Assembly (NCBI GenBank): GCA_024636495.1
Contig: JAGXGZ010000093.1
Span: 1 to 53,482 of the forward strand
Direction of reading: 5' to 3'
Source: Roseobacter sp.
GTDB lineage: Bacteria > Pseudomonadota > Alphaproteobacteria > Rhodobacterales > Rhodobacteraceae
Length of the DNA stretch: 53,482 nt
The translations under genes were made by a program, and so were the position numbers. Below, piece after piece: positions 14,246 through 24,302 of the stretch (positions within the stretch are counted from its first letter, which is position 1; every line of letters begins with the position of its first letter). The notes under the pieces were generated by a model that did not search any database, was not told where the DNA came from, and saw only the letters and a list, made by a program, of their open reading frames with translations.

Positions 14246-15517
14246 ATGGATTCGATTGTGGTCAAAGGCGGCGGCGCGCTGTCAGGGCAAATTCCAATCG
14301 CAGGTGCCAAGAATGCGTGTCTCACGCTGATGCCGGCCTGTCTGCTGTCCGATCAGCCTCTGACGTTGACCAACGCGCCGCGCTTGTCGGATATCCGCAC
14401 CATGACGGAACTGCTGCGTTCACTGGGGGCCGAAGTGACATCGCTGCAAGAGGGCAAGGTTCTGGCCATGTCCTGCCACGGTGCGATCAACACCCGCGCC
14501 GAATATGACATTGTACGTAAAATGCGCGCCTCGAACCTTGTGTTGGGCCCGCTTTTGGCCCGCGAGGGGCATGCGCAAGTGTCGCTGCCCGGTGGGTGTG
14601 CCATCGGCGCGCGCCCCATGGACATTCACACTGACAGTCTGGCGCTGATGGGCGCGCAGATTGACCTGCGTGACGGATATCTGCATGCGAAAGCCGACGG
14701 GGGCAAGTTGAAGGGCGCGGTGATCGACTTCCCTTTCGCCAGCGTGGGTGCCACCGAAAACATCATGATGGCCGCGACCCTGGCCAAGGACACGACCGTG
14801 ATCAACAACGCGGCGCGCGAGCCCGAGATTGTCGATCTTGCAGAGTGCTTGCGCGCGATGGGGGCCCAGATCGACGGCGACGGGACCAGCCGCATCGAAA
14901 TCCAGGGGGTTGATAGCCTGCACGGTGCGACCCACCGCGTCGTCACCGACCGGATCGAGTTGGGCACATACATGCTGGCCCCCGCGATCTGCGGCGGCGA
15001 GGTGGAATTGCTGGGCGGACGGATCAATCTGCTTGCGGCCTTTTGCGAAAAGCTGGACGCAGCCGGGATTGATGTGACCGAGACTGAAAGCGGCCTTAAG
15101 GTTGCGCGGCGCAATGGAAATATCCACGCGGTAAATGTGACAACCGAACCGTTCCCGGGCTTTCCGACCGATCTGCAAGCCCAGATGATGGCACTGCTGT
15201 GCACCGCCGAAGGAACCTCTGTCCTCGAAGAAAAAATCTTCGAGAACCGCTTTATGCACGCGCCCGAACTGATCCGCATGGGGGCCGATATCGACGTCCA
15301 TGGCGGTATGGCGACTGTGACCGGGGTGAAAAAACTCAAAGGTGCGCCCGTGATGGCCACGGATTTGCGCGCCTCCGTTTCGCTGATCTTGGCCGCGATG
15401 GCCGCCGAGGGGGAAACCAAGGTCAGCCGTGTCTACCATCTTGATCGCGGCTACGAACATGTCGTGGCCAAGCTGCGTGGCGTGGGTGCAAATATTGAAC
15501 GGATCAAAGACCAATGA
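14246..15517 (+). CDS. murA: UDP-N-acetylglucosamine 1-carboxyvinyltransferase
   Basis: This enzyme transfers enolpyruvate from phosphoenolpyruvate to UDP-GlcNAc, the first committed step of peptidoglycan synthesis in the cytoplasm. The 423-residue length is standard. The catalytic-loop cysteine is visible in [14 protein letters not shown] (about Cys118), and the KN pair at 22-23 (AGAKNA) matches the substrate-binding residues. It starts just after the short basic protein and overlaps the DUF2948 gene by 4 bp. With Cys in the loop, it is of the type normally sensitive to fosfomycin. Confidence 0.97.
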   Translation: MDSIVVKGGGALSGQIPIAGAKNACLTLMPACLLSDQPLTLTNAPRLSDIRTMTELLRSLGAEVTSLQEGKVLAMSCHGAINTRAEYDIVRKMRASNLVLGPLLAREGHAQVSLPGGCAIGARPMDIHTDSLALMGAQIDLRDGYLHAKADGGKLKGAVIDFPFASVGATENIMMAATLAKDTTVINNAAREPEIVDLAECLRAMGAQIDGDGTSRIEIQGVDSLHGATHRVVTDRIELGTYMLAPAICGGEVELLGGRINLLAAFCEKLDAAGIDVTETESGLKVARRNGNIHAVNVTTEPFPGFPTDLQAQMMALLCTAEGTSVLEEKIFENRFMHAPELIRMGADIDVHGGMATVTGVKKLKGAPVMATDLRASVSLILAAMAAEGETKVSRVYHLDRGYEHVVAKLRGVGANIERIKDQ

Positions 15518-15984
15518 CCGATGACGCACGTTTTGAAGATGGGCGCGAGGCACCTTTAAACCTTGGTGCTTTGGATGCAGACGACCTCAAGGTGATATCG
15601 TCGCTTGCCCAAGATGCGGTGTTTCCCGCGTCCGAGATGCGCTGGCACCGCAAAGGTGCGCGGTTTGCGTTGCTTTTGAACCGGGTACGTTGGGAGGACG
15701 CAGGCAAGACGCGCCATGCTGCCGAACGGGTCCAGTCAATCTTGATGTTCAATCATGTTGAACGTGTCTCGACCCAAGGGGTGACCAAGGGCGATGCAGA
15801 CACGATCTTGTCCTTGCTGCAAATCGAATTCATCGAAACCGACGCGCCATCGGGTGACATATTGCTGACCCTTGCCGGGGACGGCGCGATCCGGATCAGC
15901 GTCGAGGCGCTTGAGGCGACCTTGAAAGATGTGACCAAGCCCTATTTGGCACCTTCACGTAAGTTGCCCGAACATCCAGCCTGA
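15514..15984 (+). CDS. DUF2948 family protein
   Basis: The 156-residue cytoplasmic protein overlaps murA by 4 bp (ATGA) and precedes hisD. Its sequence ([22 protein letters not shown] near the start, then [19 protein letters not shown]) matches what I know of DUF2948, a family found next to murA/hisD in Rhodobacteraceae. No catalytic motif is apparent, and the function of the family is not established. Confidence 0.85.
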   Translation: MTDDARFEDGREAPLNLGALDADDLKVISSLAQDAVFPASEMRWHRKGARFALLLNRVRWEDAGKTRHAAERVQSILMFNHVERVSTQGVTKGDADTILSLLQIEFIETDAPSGDILLTLAGDGAIRISVEALEATLKDVTKPYLAPSRKLPEHPA

Positions 15985-16075
15985 CCCTCTTCTCTGGCTC
16001 TTAAATATCCAAAGACAACAGTAGACCCGTCATGCACGGCCCGAAATTGGCCTTGATGGCCGAAAAGGAAACCAC

Positions 16076-17377
16076 ATGCCCCAGTTTCTTGACCACGCTC
16101 AGCCTGATTTCGAACAAGCCTTTACAGCATTACTATCGGCGAAACGCGAAGACAGCCCCGATGTGGATGATACCGTTGCAGATATCATCGCCCAAGTCCG
16201 CGCGAGTGGCGATACAGCCGTTATTGAGCTGACCGAAAAATTCGACCGCATCACCCTGACGGCTGAAACCTTGCGTATTTCTGCAGCCGAAGTAGATGCG
16301 GCGGTGGCCGAGGTTTCTGCCGACGACCGCGCCGCGCTTGAACTGGCTGCAACCCGCATTCGCGATTACCACGCACGCCAGCTTCCCCAAGATGCTGAAT
16401 GGACGGACGAGGTCGGCGCGACCTTGGGCTGGCGCTGGACGGCGGTGTCCGCTGCGGGGCTTTATGTGCCGGGCGGTTTGGCCAGCTATCCGTCATCGGT
16501 GCTGATGAACGCGATCCCGGCCAAGGTCGCGGGGGTCGAGCGGCTGGCGATGGTGGTGCCGACGCCCGATGGCATCCTCAATCCGCTGGTGCTGCTGGCC
16601 GCGCGCATTGCGGGGGTGGATGAAATCTACCGGATCGGTGGGGCGCAGGCGGTGGCCGCCCTTGCCTATGGCACCCAGACCATTCCCGCAGTCGACAAGA
16701 TTACCGGGCCCGGCAACGCTTTCGTGGCGGCAGCCAAACGCCGCGTCTTTGGCAAAGTGGGTATCGATATGATTGCAGGCCCCTCTGAGATCCTTGTGAT
16801 CGCAGATGCCGATAACGATCCCGATTGGATCGCCCTTGATCTGCTGTCGCAGGCCGAACATGACGAAAGCGCGCAATCGATCCTGATCACCACCGATGCC
16901 AGCTTTGGCCGGGCCGTCGCCAGTGCCGTTGAAAAACGTCTCGAAACGCTGGAGCGGAGTGCCATTGCAGGGGTCAGCTGGCGCGAGAACGGCGCGATCA
17001 TCACCGTGCCCGATATTGCCACCGCCGCATCCCTTAGCAACCGCATCGCCCCCGAGCACCTCGAGCTGTGCGTTGCCGATGTTGATGGCTTAAGCGCGCA
17101 GATCACTCATGCAGGCGCGATTTTTCTGGGCCAATGGACGCCCGAGGCGATTGGCGACTATATCGGCGGGCCTAACCACGTGCTGCCCACGGCCCGCTCG
17201 GCGCGGTTCTCGTCTGGTTTGTCAGTGCTGGATTTCATGAAACGCACCACGTTGGCGCGCATGACCCCGCAGGCCCTGCGCGCAATTGGCCCGTCGGCAG
17301 AACGGCTTGCCCGCTCTGAAAGCCTTGAGGCGCATGGCCTGTCCGTCACGGCCCGGTTGGGCAAGCTTAATGAGTGA
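16076..17377 (+). CDS. hisD: Histidinol dehydrogenase
   Basis: It catalyses the last two oxidations of histidine synthesis, L-histidinol to L-histidine, with NAD and zinc. The 433-residue protein carries the family's conserved segments. These include a YVPGGLASYPSSVLMNAIPA stretch near residue 130, GPSEILVIAD, AEHDESAQSILI with the metal/active-site residues, and GGPNHVLPT near the C-terminus. The start ATG lies 91 bp after the DUF2948 stop. It sits alone among the his genes, in the murA-DUF2948-hisD-UPF0262 order seen in related genomes. Confidence 0.97.
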   Translation: MPQFLDHAQPDFEQAFTALLSAKREDSPDVDDTVADIIAQVRASGDTAVIELTEKFDRITLTAETLRISAAEVDAAVAEVSADDRAALELAATRIRDYHARQLPQDAEWTDEVGATLGWRWTAVSAAGLYVPGGLASYPSSVLMNAIPAKVAGVERLAMVVPTPDGILNPLVLLAARIAGVDEIYRIGGAQAVAALAYGTQTIPAVDKITGPGNAFVAAAKRRVFGKVGIDMIAGPSEILVIADADNDPDWIALDLLSQAEHDESAQSILITTDASFGRAVASAVEKRLETLERSAIAGVSWRENGAIITVPDIATAASLSNRIAPEHLELCVADVDGLSAQITHAGAIFLGQWTPEAIGDYIGGPNHVLPTARSARFSSGLSVLDFMKRTTLARMTPQALRAIGPSAERLARSESLEAHGLSVTARLGKLNE

Positions 17378-17451
17378 CGCGGCGACCAAGATTGATCACC
17401 GCGGGCCATCGGTCTAAGGTCACCAAAATATTACTATGTATTGAGAAGCCA

Positions 17452-17931
17452 ATGTCTCGGATCACTCATATCGTTCTCGACGATGCGAACCTACCGCCGC
17501 CCACGCCCGAAATCGAACAAGAACGCAAAGTCGCGCTGTTTGATCTGTTGGAAGACAACGTGTTTTCGCTGCCCAGCCGCGATGATCGGCATGTGCCGCA
17601 AGGCCCGTACCACCTTGGCCTGTCCATCCGCGACAAGCGGCTGGTGTTTGACGTCAATACCGAGGACGCTGAAAAGGCCGCTGAATTCCATCTTTCGCTG
17701 GGGCCGTTCCGGCAAGTCGTAAAAGACTATTTCCAGATCTGCGAATCGTATTTCGAGGCGGTCAAGAAATCCGCCCCCGCCCAGATTGAAACCATCGATA
17801 TGGCGCGCCGTGGCATTCACAACGAGGGATCACGGGTGCTGCAAGAACGTCTGGAGGGCAAGGCCGAGATCGACACCGACACGGCGCGGCGGCTGTTCAC
17901 CTTGATCTGCGTTCTGCACTACGGCGGTTAG
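17452..17931 (+). CDS. UPF0262 family protein
   Basis: The 159-residue protein starts at ATG 17452, preceded by GAGAAG; longer in-frame starts lack a good ribosome site. The sequence (SRITHIVLDD, then HLGLSIRDKRLVFDV and FHLSLGPFRQVVKDYFQIC) fits UPF0262, a conserved alphaproteobacterial family of unknown role. It abuts the small phosphatase gene with no gap, so the two are probably one transcript. Confidence 0.88.
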   Translation: MSRITHIVLDDANLPPPTPEIEQERKVALFDLLEDNVFSLPSRDDRHVPQGPYHLGLSIRDKRLVFDVNTEDAEKAAEFHLSLGPFRQVVKDYFQICESYFEAVKKSAPAQIETIDMARRGIHNEGSRVLQERLEGKAEIDTDTARRLFTLICVLHYGG

Positions 17932-18396
17932 ATGACCGAAAATCTGCCCCAGTCGGTGCTGTTTTGCTGCGATCATAACGCTGTTCGTTCTCCTATGGCC
18001 GAAGGGCTGATGAAGAAATTCTACGGCAAAGGCACCTATGTGCAATCTGTGGGCGTGATGAATGATCTTGAAATCGACGGGTTTTCCATCGCCGTCTGTC
18101 AGGAACTGGATGTTGAACTGTCGCGCCACCGGTCGCGCAGTTTCGACGAGATGGAGAATTGGGGTGATGATCTAAGCTCGTTTGATCTGATCATTGCCCT
18201 TAGTCCCGCCAGCCAGCGCCGTGCGCTGGAACTGACGCGGTTTTATCATCTAGACGTTGAATACTGGCCGATCCTTGACCCGACGGGTCTGGGCGAAACC
18301 CGCGAGGCCAAGATCGCACAGTACCGGGCCGCGCGCGACCAGATCCAGACCCGGCTGATTGACCGATTTGGACCGCCCACACAGCCCCAAGCCTAG
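17932..18396 (+). CDS. Low-molecular-weight phosphatase-like protein
   Basis: The 154-residue protein has the C-X5-R-S phosphate loop of low-molecular-weight tyrosine phosphatases and arsenate reductases close to the N-terminus (CDHNAVRS, Cys13 to Arg19). It also has an Asp in LDPTG that can be the general acid. It starts directly after the UPF0262 stop codon. The family includes protein-tyrosine phosphatases; the substrate here is unknown, and arsenate reduction is less likely without an ars context. Confidence 0.85.
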   Translation: MTENLPQSVLFCCDHNAVRSPMAEGLMKKFYGKGTYVQSVGVMNDLEIDGFSIAVCQELDVELSRHRSRSFDEMENWGDDLSSFDLIIALSPASQRRALELTRFYHLDVEYWPILDPTGLGETREAKIAQYRAARDQIQTRLIDRFGPPTQPQA

Positions 18397-18420
18397 CGCT
18401 GAAACAGGGCGGACTGCCGC

Positions 18421-18780
18421 TTAGGTGGCGCTACACAAGGTCTCGGCCGTGTTGCCATAAGCCTTCCAAGCACTCCAGAACGCGTTGTCGCTGGCGCGGT
18501 CCGACTGACGCGCCTCTTGCAACGAATGGGGGTCTTTGAACACCTTCACGCCGCGGCGCTGGTCTGCGCCCGAAAGTTCGCGATCGGCGACCGCCTGAAT
18601 GCAGCCACAGCGTGCCCGGCTGGCCTGCTTGCGCCCTGCCGACAAACACGCCGAGTTCAGCGGCCCCGTCGCAAAAAGCACCGCCCCGCCGCCATAGCCG
18701 CCACTGGGGTTGTACCCGCGCGGGCCGCCACAGGCCGCCAAAGCGCCAAGCGCACAGATCATGGTGAAAAGTCGTAACAT
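18421..18780 (-). CDS. Predicted outer-membrane or periplasmic lipoprotein
   Basis: The 119-residue protein starts with a short signal peptide and a lipobox (ALAAC, Cys17), so it should be lipid-anchored. The mature part has a glycine-rich linker, then LNSACLSAGRKQASRARCGCIQ and VADRELSGADQRRGVKVFKDP. I recognise these from a Rhodobacteraceae family often labelled arginine transporter without real support. Several Cys may form disulfides. The function is unknown. Confidence 0.75.
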   Translation of the reverse strand: MLRLFTMICALGALAACGGPRGYNPSGGYGGGAVLFATGPLNSACLSAGRKQASRARCGCIQAVADRELSGADQRRGVKVFKDPHSLQEARQSDRASDNAFWSAWKAYGNTAETLCSAT

Positions 18781-18888
18781 GTCATTGCCTCATCTACCGG
18801 GCGCCCGAGTTAATCCCGTTCGCTGCCCCTTCTGCTGGGGCAAGTATGCCGCAAAACGGGGCAGGGGGCAATTCACGATAATGCAAAC

Positions 18889-18917
18889 GCCTTTGCCCGA
18901 TCAAACCGGGCAAAGGC
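18889..18917 (-). terminator. Strong hairpin after the porin gene
   Basis: GCCTTTGCCCG (18889-18899) pairs perfectly with CGGGCAAAGGC (18907-18917) around a seven-base loop, eight bases beyond the porin stop on the minus strand. A short T-rich stretch (GTTTGC) follows, fitting an intrinsic terminator. Confidence 0.7.
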
Positions 18918-18925
18918 AGTGTATT

Positions 18926-20023
18926 TTAGAACTTCCAGCGCGCCCCGACAAAGGTCACGTCCAAATCGCGGTAGGCCGCGGCAGGGCTGTCGAAATCATA
19001 ATTGCGGTGGGTTGCGTACAGTTCGGTGTTGTACTGATCGAGACGTTGAACGACCGCGACCCCGACCGACGACGTGCTGGACCCGGCCACAACGAAATCA
19101 TTGCCATCATAGTAATCAATAGAGAACGACGTTGAACCGATGGCCATATAATCGCGCGTCAAACCCGCTTTGATGTAAGCGTAATCTGCATCACCGCCCA
19201 CGCGGCGACCCGCAGAAACCGCAAGGCTCAGGCCCGTTGGTGCGTGCAGAATGGCTGCCGATCCCATGACCAGATCGTTCGTGCTGTCCCGGAACGAATA
19301 CCCCAAGCGCGCATCGACGGTATAGTCGCCGTAATCTTTCGCATAGCGCGTGCCAATATCGTAATAATCGTTGTCATCGCCTGAATTCAGCACTTCCTGA
19401 CCTGCCGATACCGACGCCGAGAAACCGTTGAAGACCGGCGTGTCATAGCGCACGCGCAAGCGGCGGCTGCCGTCAAAGGAGCCGTTGGTGTTGCCGACAC
19501 TAACGGGTGACAAGGTACCATTTGCAAAGCGCAAAGACTGACCTCCTGCGATATCGCTGATACCTACATATGCGGCGACGCCTGTACCGGAAAGATCGGC
19601 TTCGGCTGTGCCATCGGTCGAGGTACTGCCCTGACCAAAGGAGAACGTCCCGATGGTCGCTGTGCTGTACGCGACGTCAAGTTTGCGCAACTCGGTCCGG
19701 CGGTATTCGGCGTCGAAACCGTTGTTCTGACCATTCAGACTGGCGGATCCGGTCAGACCCAATCCTGTCTCAAACGTCAGCTTCAATGCTGAGCCGCCCT
19801 GCAACGCCTGCGATACGGTCAGACCGATCCGGCTGTTTGAATTGTCGTTATCTGTAAATGCCGAATTGGTGTCGACACCGTCGTCAACGCTGATCACACC
19901 AAGGTTCAATTGACCGTAAAAGTCCCAAACCGGACCTGCGGATTGTGCCTGTGCCAACGCGGGTACACACGCAAGGCCAAGTGCTGCGATGGTGGATGTT
20001 CCAAGCTGTCTTTTGATCTGCAT
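18926..20023 (-). CDS. Outer-membrane porin
   Basis: The start at 20023 is chosen because it gives a clean signal peptide (MQIKRQLGTSTIAALGLACV then PALAQAQ) and has GGGA upstream. The 365-residue product is Gly/Asp/Ser/Thr-rich with alternating beta-strand patterns (FYGQLNLGVISVDDG near the mature N-terminus) and ends in Phe (GARWKF), as outer-membrane barrels do. It resembles the general trimeric porins of Rhodobacteraceae. It is monocistronic, with a strong hairpin after the stop, and is divergent from lepA. Confidence 0.85.
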   Translation of the reverse strand: MQIKRQLGTSTIAALGLACVPALAQAQSAGPVWDFYGQLNLGVISVDDGVDTNSAFTDNDNSNSRIGLTVSQALQGGSALKLTFETGLGLTGSASLNGQNNGFDAEYRRTELRKLDVAYSTATIGTFSFGQGSTSTDGTAEADLSGTGVAAYVGISDIAGGQSLRFANGTLSPVSVGNTNGSFDGSRRLRVRYDTPVFNGFSASVSAGQEVLNSGDDNDYYDIGTRYAKDYGDYTVDARLGYSFRDSTNDLVMGSAAILHAPTGLSLAVSAGRRVGGDADYAYIKAGLTRDYMAIGSTSFSIDYYDGNDFVVAGSSTSSVGVAVVQRLDQYNTELYATHRNYDFDSPAAAYRDLDVTFVGARWKF

Positions 20024-20374
20024 CTCTAAATCCCTTTTCACCCGGCTCACGCAATCGCAAGCCATTGCTGGTATGCTAACTGACGCATGGTTCAAGCTAA
20101 ACCGTAAGGACCGCGAACCAGTCGAGGTGTTGCATGAAGACAAAGCTCAAGCAAAAGTGAGGAGCGGCATTTGGCCATATTTTAATAGGCTTGAAGGCCG
20201 ATATGCAGGCTGTGCATAGGCGCATCCCGTATGTGGCCCTTGTCTTGGCCATGATCTGATAGAGCAAATCCTCGCTCCAAATCAGCCTGTCCTTGAACGG
20301 CGGGTTTAACATCAATGCCAGCAGGCCAATCCGCCCCATTGACCAATCCCGAAAACCGCACCATATCCCTCATC
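20024..20374. other. Divergent intergenic region between porin and lepA
   Basis: This stretch of 351 bp must hold promoters for both the porin and lepA. Short reading frames in it have no ribosome site or family resemblance. I could not fix a -35/-10 pair with confidence. Confidence 0.5.
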
Positions 20375-22174
20375 ATGACACCACTTTCACATATCCGCAA
20401 TTTCTCCATCGTCGCTCACATTGACCATGGTAAATCCACGCTCGCTGATCGTCTTATACAAGAGACGAACACTGTCGCCTTGCGCGATATGAAAGAGCAG
20501 ATGCTTGACAGCATGGACATCGAACGCGAACGCGGCATTACGATCAAGGCGCAGACTGTGCGCATTGATTATAAAGCGCTCAATGGCGAGAATTATGTTC
20601 TCAACCTGATCGACACCCCCGGCCACGTGGACTTCGCCTATGAGGTCTCACGCTCCATGCGTGCGGTCGAAGGATCGTTGCTGGTGGTGGACAGCACCCA
20701 AGGGGTAGAGGCGCAGACGCTGGCCAATGTGTATCATGCGCTGGATGCTGATCACGAGATCGTGCCGGTCCTGAACAAGATCGACCTGCCTGCGACCGAT
20801 TGTGACCGCGTGGCGCTTCAGATCGAAGATGTGATCGGTCTTGATGCGTCTCAGGCGATCCGCGTGTCGGCCAAGACCGGCGTTGGCATTATCGAAACGC
20901 TCGAGGCCGTGGTGCACCGTTTGCCCGCCCCCAAGGGCACGCTGGATGCCCCGCTCAAGGCGATGCTGGTGGATTCGTGGTACGACAGCTATCTGGGCGT
21001 GATCGTTCTGGTGCGCATCATGGACGGCCAGCTGAAAAAGGGCGACCGGGTGCGTATGATGCAGAACGGTTCCGTGCATCATGTTGACCGCATCGGCGTT
21101 TTCCGCCCTGCGATGACGGAAATTGACATACTTGGGCCGGGCGATATCGGCTTTCTGACCGCGTCGATCAAGCAAGTCCGCGATACCCGTGTGGGCGATA
21201 CGATCACGCACGAGAAAAAAGGCTGCGACAAGGCACTGCCGGGCTTTAAGCCTGCGCAGCCCGTGGTGTTCTGTGGCCTGTTCCCCGTGGACGCCGCCGA
21301 ATTCGAAGACTTGCGCGACAGCATCGAAAAGCTGGCGCTGAATGATGCGTCGTTCAGTTTCGAGATGGAGACCTCGGCCGCTCTTGGCTTTGGCTTTCGC
21401 TGTGGGTTCTTGGGCCTGTTGCACCTCGAAGTGATCCGCGACAGGATCGAGCGGGAATATGACATTGATCTGATCACGACCGCCCCGTCGGTTATTTACG
21501 ATATCCACATGAAAGACGGCACGGTCACGCAGCTGCACAACCCCGCCGACATGGTCGACCTGACCTTTGTGGACCACATCGAAGAGCCGCGCATCAAGGC
21601 GACGATTCTTGTGCCGGATGACTATCTGGGCGACGTGCTCAAGCTGTGCCAAGACCGTCGCGGCATCCAGATGGACCTTACCTATGCGGGCAGCCGCGCG
21701 ATGGTGGTCTATGACCTGCCGTTGAACGAGGTGGTGTTTGACTTCTACGACCGGCTGAAATCGGTGACCAAGGGCTATGCGTCCTTTGACTATCAGATGA
21801 TCGGCTACCGTCAGGACGCGCTGGTGAAGATGTCGATATTGGTAAACGACGAACCTGTGGATGCCCTGTCCACCATGGTCCACCGCGACCGCGCCGAGAC
21901 GCGGGGCCGTGCGATGGTCGAAAAGCTGAAAGACCTGATCCCGCGCCACATGTTCAAGATCCCGATCCAGGCGGCCATCGGCGGCAAGGTCATCGCCCGC
22001 GAAACCCTCAGCGCGATGCGCAAGGACGTGACGGCGAAATGCTACGGCGGCGATGCGTCCCGCAAACGCAAGCTGCTGGACAAGCAGAAGGCGGGTAAGA
22101 AGAAGATGCGCCAGTTCGGTAAGGTGGATATACCTCAGGAAGCTTTCATTAGCGCACTGAAAATGGACGGCTAA
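20375..22174 (+). CDS. lepA: Elongation factor 4 (LepA)
   Basis: LepA is a ribosome-associated GTPase acting in translation and ribosome biogenesis. The start at 20375 gives 599 residues, the usual length. The G domain shows AHIDHGKST (14-22), DTPGHVDF and NKIDLP. EF-G-like domains and the LepA-specific C-terminal region follow, with a basic tail ([16 protein letters not shown]). It stands alone, followed by a hairpin at 22216-22236 and then an unrelated AT-rich gene. Confidence 0.97.
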   Translation: MTPLSHIRNFSIVAHIDHGKSTLADRLIQETNTVALRDMKEQMLDSMDIERERGITIKAQTVRIDYKALNGENYVLNLIDTPGHVDFAYEVSRSMRAVEGSLLVVDSTQGVEAQTLANVYHALDADHEIVPVLNKIDLPATDCDRVALQIEDVIGLDASQAIRVSAKTGVGIIETLEAVVHRLPAPKGTLDAPLKAMLVDSWYDSYLGVIVLVRIMDGQLKKGDRVRMMQNGSVHHVDRIGVFRPAMTEIDILGPGDIGFLTASIKQVRDTRVGDTITHEKKGCDKALPGFKPAQPVVFCGLFPVDAAEFEDLRDSIEKLALNDASFSFEMETSAALGFGFRCGFLGLLHLEVIRDRIEREYDIDLITTAPSVIYDIHMKDGTVTQLHNPADMVDLTFVDHIEEPRIKATILVPDDYLGDVLKLCQDRRGIQMDLTYAGSRAMVVYDLPLNEVVFDFYDRLKSVTKGYASFDYQMIGYRQDALVKMSILVNDEPVDALSTMVHRDRAETRGRAMVEKLKDLIPRHMFKIPIQAAIGGKVIARETLSAMRKDVTAKCYGGDASRKRKLLDKQKAGKKKMRQFGKVDIPQEAFISALKMDG

Positions 22175-22215
22175 AAGCCGACCATTTTAGCGCTGATGAA
22201 AGACGGTGGGAGGCA

Positions 22216-22239
22216 GCGTATTGCAAAGCAATGCGCTTT
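22216..22239 (+). terminator. Hairpin after lepA
   Basis: GCGTATTGC (22216-22224) pairs with GCAATGCGC (22228-22236), with one G-U pair and a three-base loop AAA, followed by TTT. It lies about 40 bp after the lepA stop and is a weak intrinsic terminator candidate. Confidence 0.45.
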
Positions 22240-22328
22240 CCTGCTGGGTGAGGGCGGAGTGTTTCCTTTTTTCTTGAAGAACTTCACGCGATACCTATTC
22301 TACCGCTAGTAGTGGGAAGGGCGTCTAA

Positions 22329-23621
22329 GTGTCTGAAGATAATTTAGAGTACGTAGCAAAGCAGACTAAGAGAATAATTGATGCGCGAGATGAGTTTCCT
22401 CTGCAGCCGATTGTTTTTGCAGGTTCTGGTCTGAGTCGACGCTGGATTGGAGCACCCACATGGTTTGAGCTGCTTGATTGGGCTATAAAGAACTGCCCTG
22501 AAATTAAGCAGCCAATACAATTTTATGTCCAGCAAGAAACTGATCTTCCAGCGGTAGCAAAAAGAGTAGCGGCAGAGTACCAAAGCTGGGCTTGGGGAGC
22601 AGGAAAAGATCAATTTCCAAGTATTCTGTTTGAGTCAAACGTCCCCCAAGAAATCTATTTAAAGTACACTTTGGCAAAGTATATAAAGAGCTTCGGAACT
22701 GATGTAGCCAAAAATTACTTAGGTGAAGGTGAGGCATTTTCCGCCATAAGACCACATGCAGTAATTACAACTAATTATGATAGTTTGCTTGAACATATCC
22801 TTCCAGGTTATCAGCCAATTTTGGGCACAGGGCTGATCTCAGCTCCCTTCGCAAATATTGGGGAAATATATAAAATCCATGGCACTGTTGAAAAGGCCAG
22901 CTCGCTTGTTTTGACAACTGAGGACTACCACGAATTTGCCAAGAAGAGAAAATATCTCACAGCTAAACTCCTTACATTTTTCGCTGAACATCCCATAGTT
23001 TTTCTAGGTTATAGTGTGGAGGACGTAAATATAAGAAAAATTTTGGAAGATCTTGATGAGGCTGTTGGGATAAAAGGAGGACTTGCAAAGAATATCTTTT
23101 TTGTAACGCGACCAACAGAAGCTGAACCTGCTTATGAGCGTGTACTACAAGTGTCACCCAAACAGGGCATCCGGGTCAATTCTATCGAAGCCCACAGCTT
23201 TGAATGGGTGTTTAAAGCCTTCGCGCACAATGCTCCCTTAGCCAACGTAAACCCACAAGTTTTACGTTCACTCCTAGCCCGTACTTTCCAATTGGTCCGG
23301 TCAGATATTCCAAAACAGAAGATGGAGGTGGATTTTGAACTTATCGCAGGCAAGACGGGAACGAAGGAAAAGCTGGCAAAAGTATTTGGTATTGGGACGC
23401 TGCAACCGGTCACAGAGTTTTCTGCACAATATCCCTATAATTTGACGAGTATAGCTAAAGCACTAGGTTATACCTATTGGTACGGAGCGCAAAAGTTAAT
23501 AGATAAAATCAAAAATGAGACTGGTGTAGACTTAAAGTCTTTCGATAATCTCTATCATGGAACGATAAAAATGAGTGAGAAATCGATAGCTCATATGTAT
23601 TCTGAAGCTGCGTTAGAGTGA
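22329..23621 (+). CDS. SIR2-like domain protein, probable NAD-depleting defence effector
   Basis: The 430-residue protein starts at GTG 22329, with GGAAGGG about ten bases upstream. The N-terminal 270 residues are a SIR2_2-type domain. It shows FAGSGLSRR (about 30-38), ITTNYDSLLEH with the catalytic Asn (about 149), IYKIHGT with the catalytic His (about 184), and FLGYSVEDVNIRKIL. The C-terminal 150 residues are unassigned. Stand-alone SIR2 proteins of this type are known in anti-phage systems, where they hydrolyse NAD to abort infection. The coding sequence is far more AT-rich than both neighbours, which implies recent transfer. No partner gene is next to it, so it may act alone. Confidence 0.8.
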   Translation: MSEDNLEYVAKQTKRIIDARDEFPLQPIVFAGSGLSRRWIGAPTWFELLDWAIKNCPEIKQPIQFYVQQETDLPAVAKRVAAEYQSWAWGAGKDQFPSILFESNVPQEIYLKYTLAKYIKSFGTDVAKNYLGEGEAFSAIRPHAVITTNYDSLLEHILPGYQPILGTGLISAPFANIGEIYKIHGTVEKASSLVLTTEDYHEFAKKRKYLTAKLLTFFAEHPIVFLGYSVEDVNIRKILEDLDEAVGIKGGLAKNIFFVTRPTEAEPAYERVLQVSPKQGIRVNSIEAHSFEWVFKAFAHNAPLANVNPQVLRSLLARTFQLVRSDIPKQKMEVDFELIAGKTGTKEKLAKVFGIGTLQPVTEFSAQYPYNLTSIAKALGYTYWYGAQKLIDKIKNETGVDLKSFDNLYHGTIKMSEKSIAHMYSEAALE

Positions 23622-23745
23622 CTTACCAAAGTCGAGAATGGCGAACAATATGAATTGGAGGTAGAGGATGCGAACGATCAGTGATTTTATACATTGCAGG
23701 TTACAAGATGCCGCGCGGTCAGAGTGGCGCGGCGGTCTCCTCCAA

Positions 23746-23777
23746 GCAAAAACCCCAACCGCAAATGCGATTGGGGT
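23746..23777 (-). terminator. Intrinsic terminator of the four-helix membrane protein gene
   Basis: ACCCCAA (23752-23758) pairs with TTGGGGT (23771-23777), with an inner CGCA/TGCG stem. Read on the minus strand it is followed by TTTTTG. It lies about 40 bp after the stop of the gene at 23819-24184. Confidence 0.75.
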
Positions 23778-23818
23778 GCTATCCTGCCTCGAAACTCAGC
23801 GTTTAAATAAACTGAATC

Positions 23819-24184
23819 CTACATCGAAATCTTGGACGCGTTACGCACCACCAACAGGTAGACGATGATTGCCACGATCGCGTAAACAGCGTTCAGCATC
23901 AGCACTGCGCCCCACGCGGCACCTGCGCCAAAGACCAGTTTAGCCAGAACCGATGGCAAAATCGTCAGCGTCAGAAAAGATGTGATCCATGCCGTTGGTC
24001 CGGCCATCCGGGCAAAGATCGGGATCAGCAGCAAAGCCACAAGAATTGCAACAGCCTCGCGGCCAAAGCTTAGGATCAGCGGCATCAGCGGTGCGCCCAT
24101 GACTGCGGTGATGGCGATCGAATTGGCGATTGTCCCTGCGATGCCTGCAAGAACGGCTGCGATAATCGTACGTGTATTAAACAT
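23819..24184 (-). CDS. Small four-helix integral membrane protein
   Basis: The protein of 121 residues is almost wholly hydrophobic, with about four membrane segments (near 5-27, 40-60, 65-85 and 90-115) and a short C-terminal tail (RNASKISM). No charged or catalytic motif points to a function. It is followed by a clear terminator on its own strand, so it is probably monocistronic. It is not recognised as a named family. Confidence 0.7.
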   Translation of the reverse strand: MFNTRTIIAAVLAGIAGTIANSIAITAVMGAPLMPLILSFGREAVAILVALLLIPIFARMAGPTAWITSFLTLTILPSVLAKLVFGAGAAWGAVLMLNAVYAIVAIIVYLLVVRNASKISM

Positions 24185-24302
24185 TTATGTTTTCCCTGTT
24201 ATTCCCCTAGCCAACACACCGGTCGTGATATTTGTTCCGCCGCTGGCGCGGTCCTGACCGTTTTACGTTTCAAGTGAGGCGCAAACCATCTATCTGTGGT
24301 GC

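Noticed and set aside
13912..14508. A 198-codon plus-strand frame across the tRNA and the start of murA
   Set aside because: It runs through the tRNA, the short basic protein and murA in a different frame; it is a by-product of GC-rich sequence.
23668..23868. A 66-codon plus-strand frame after the SIR2 gene
   Set aside because: It crosses the terminator hairpin of the opposite gene and has no family resemblance.
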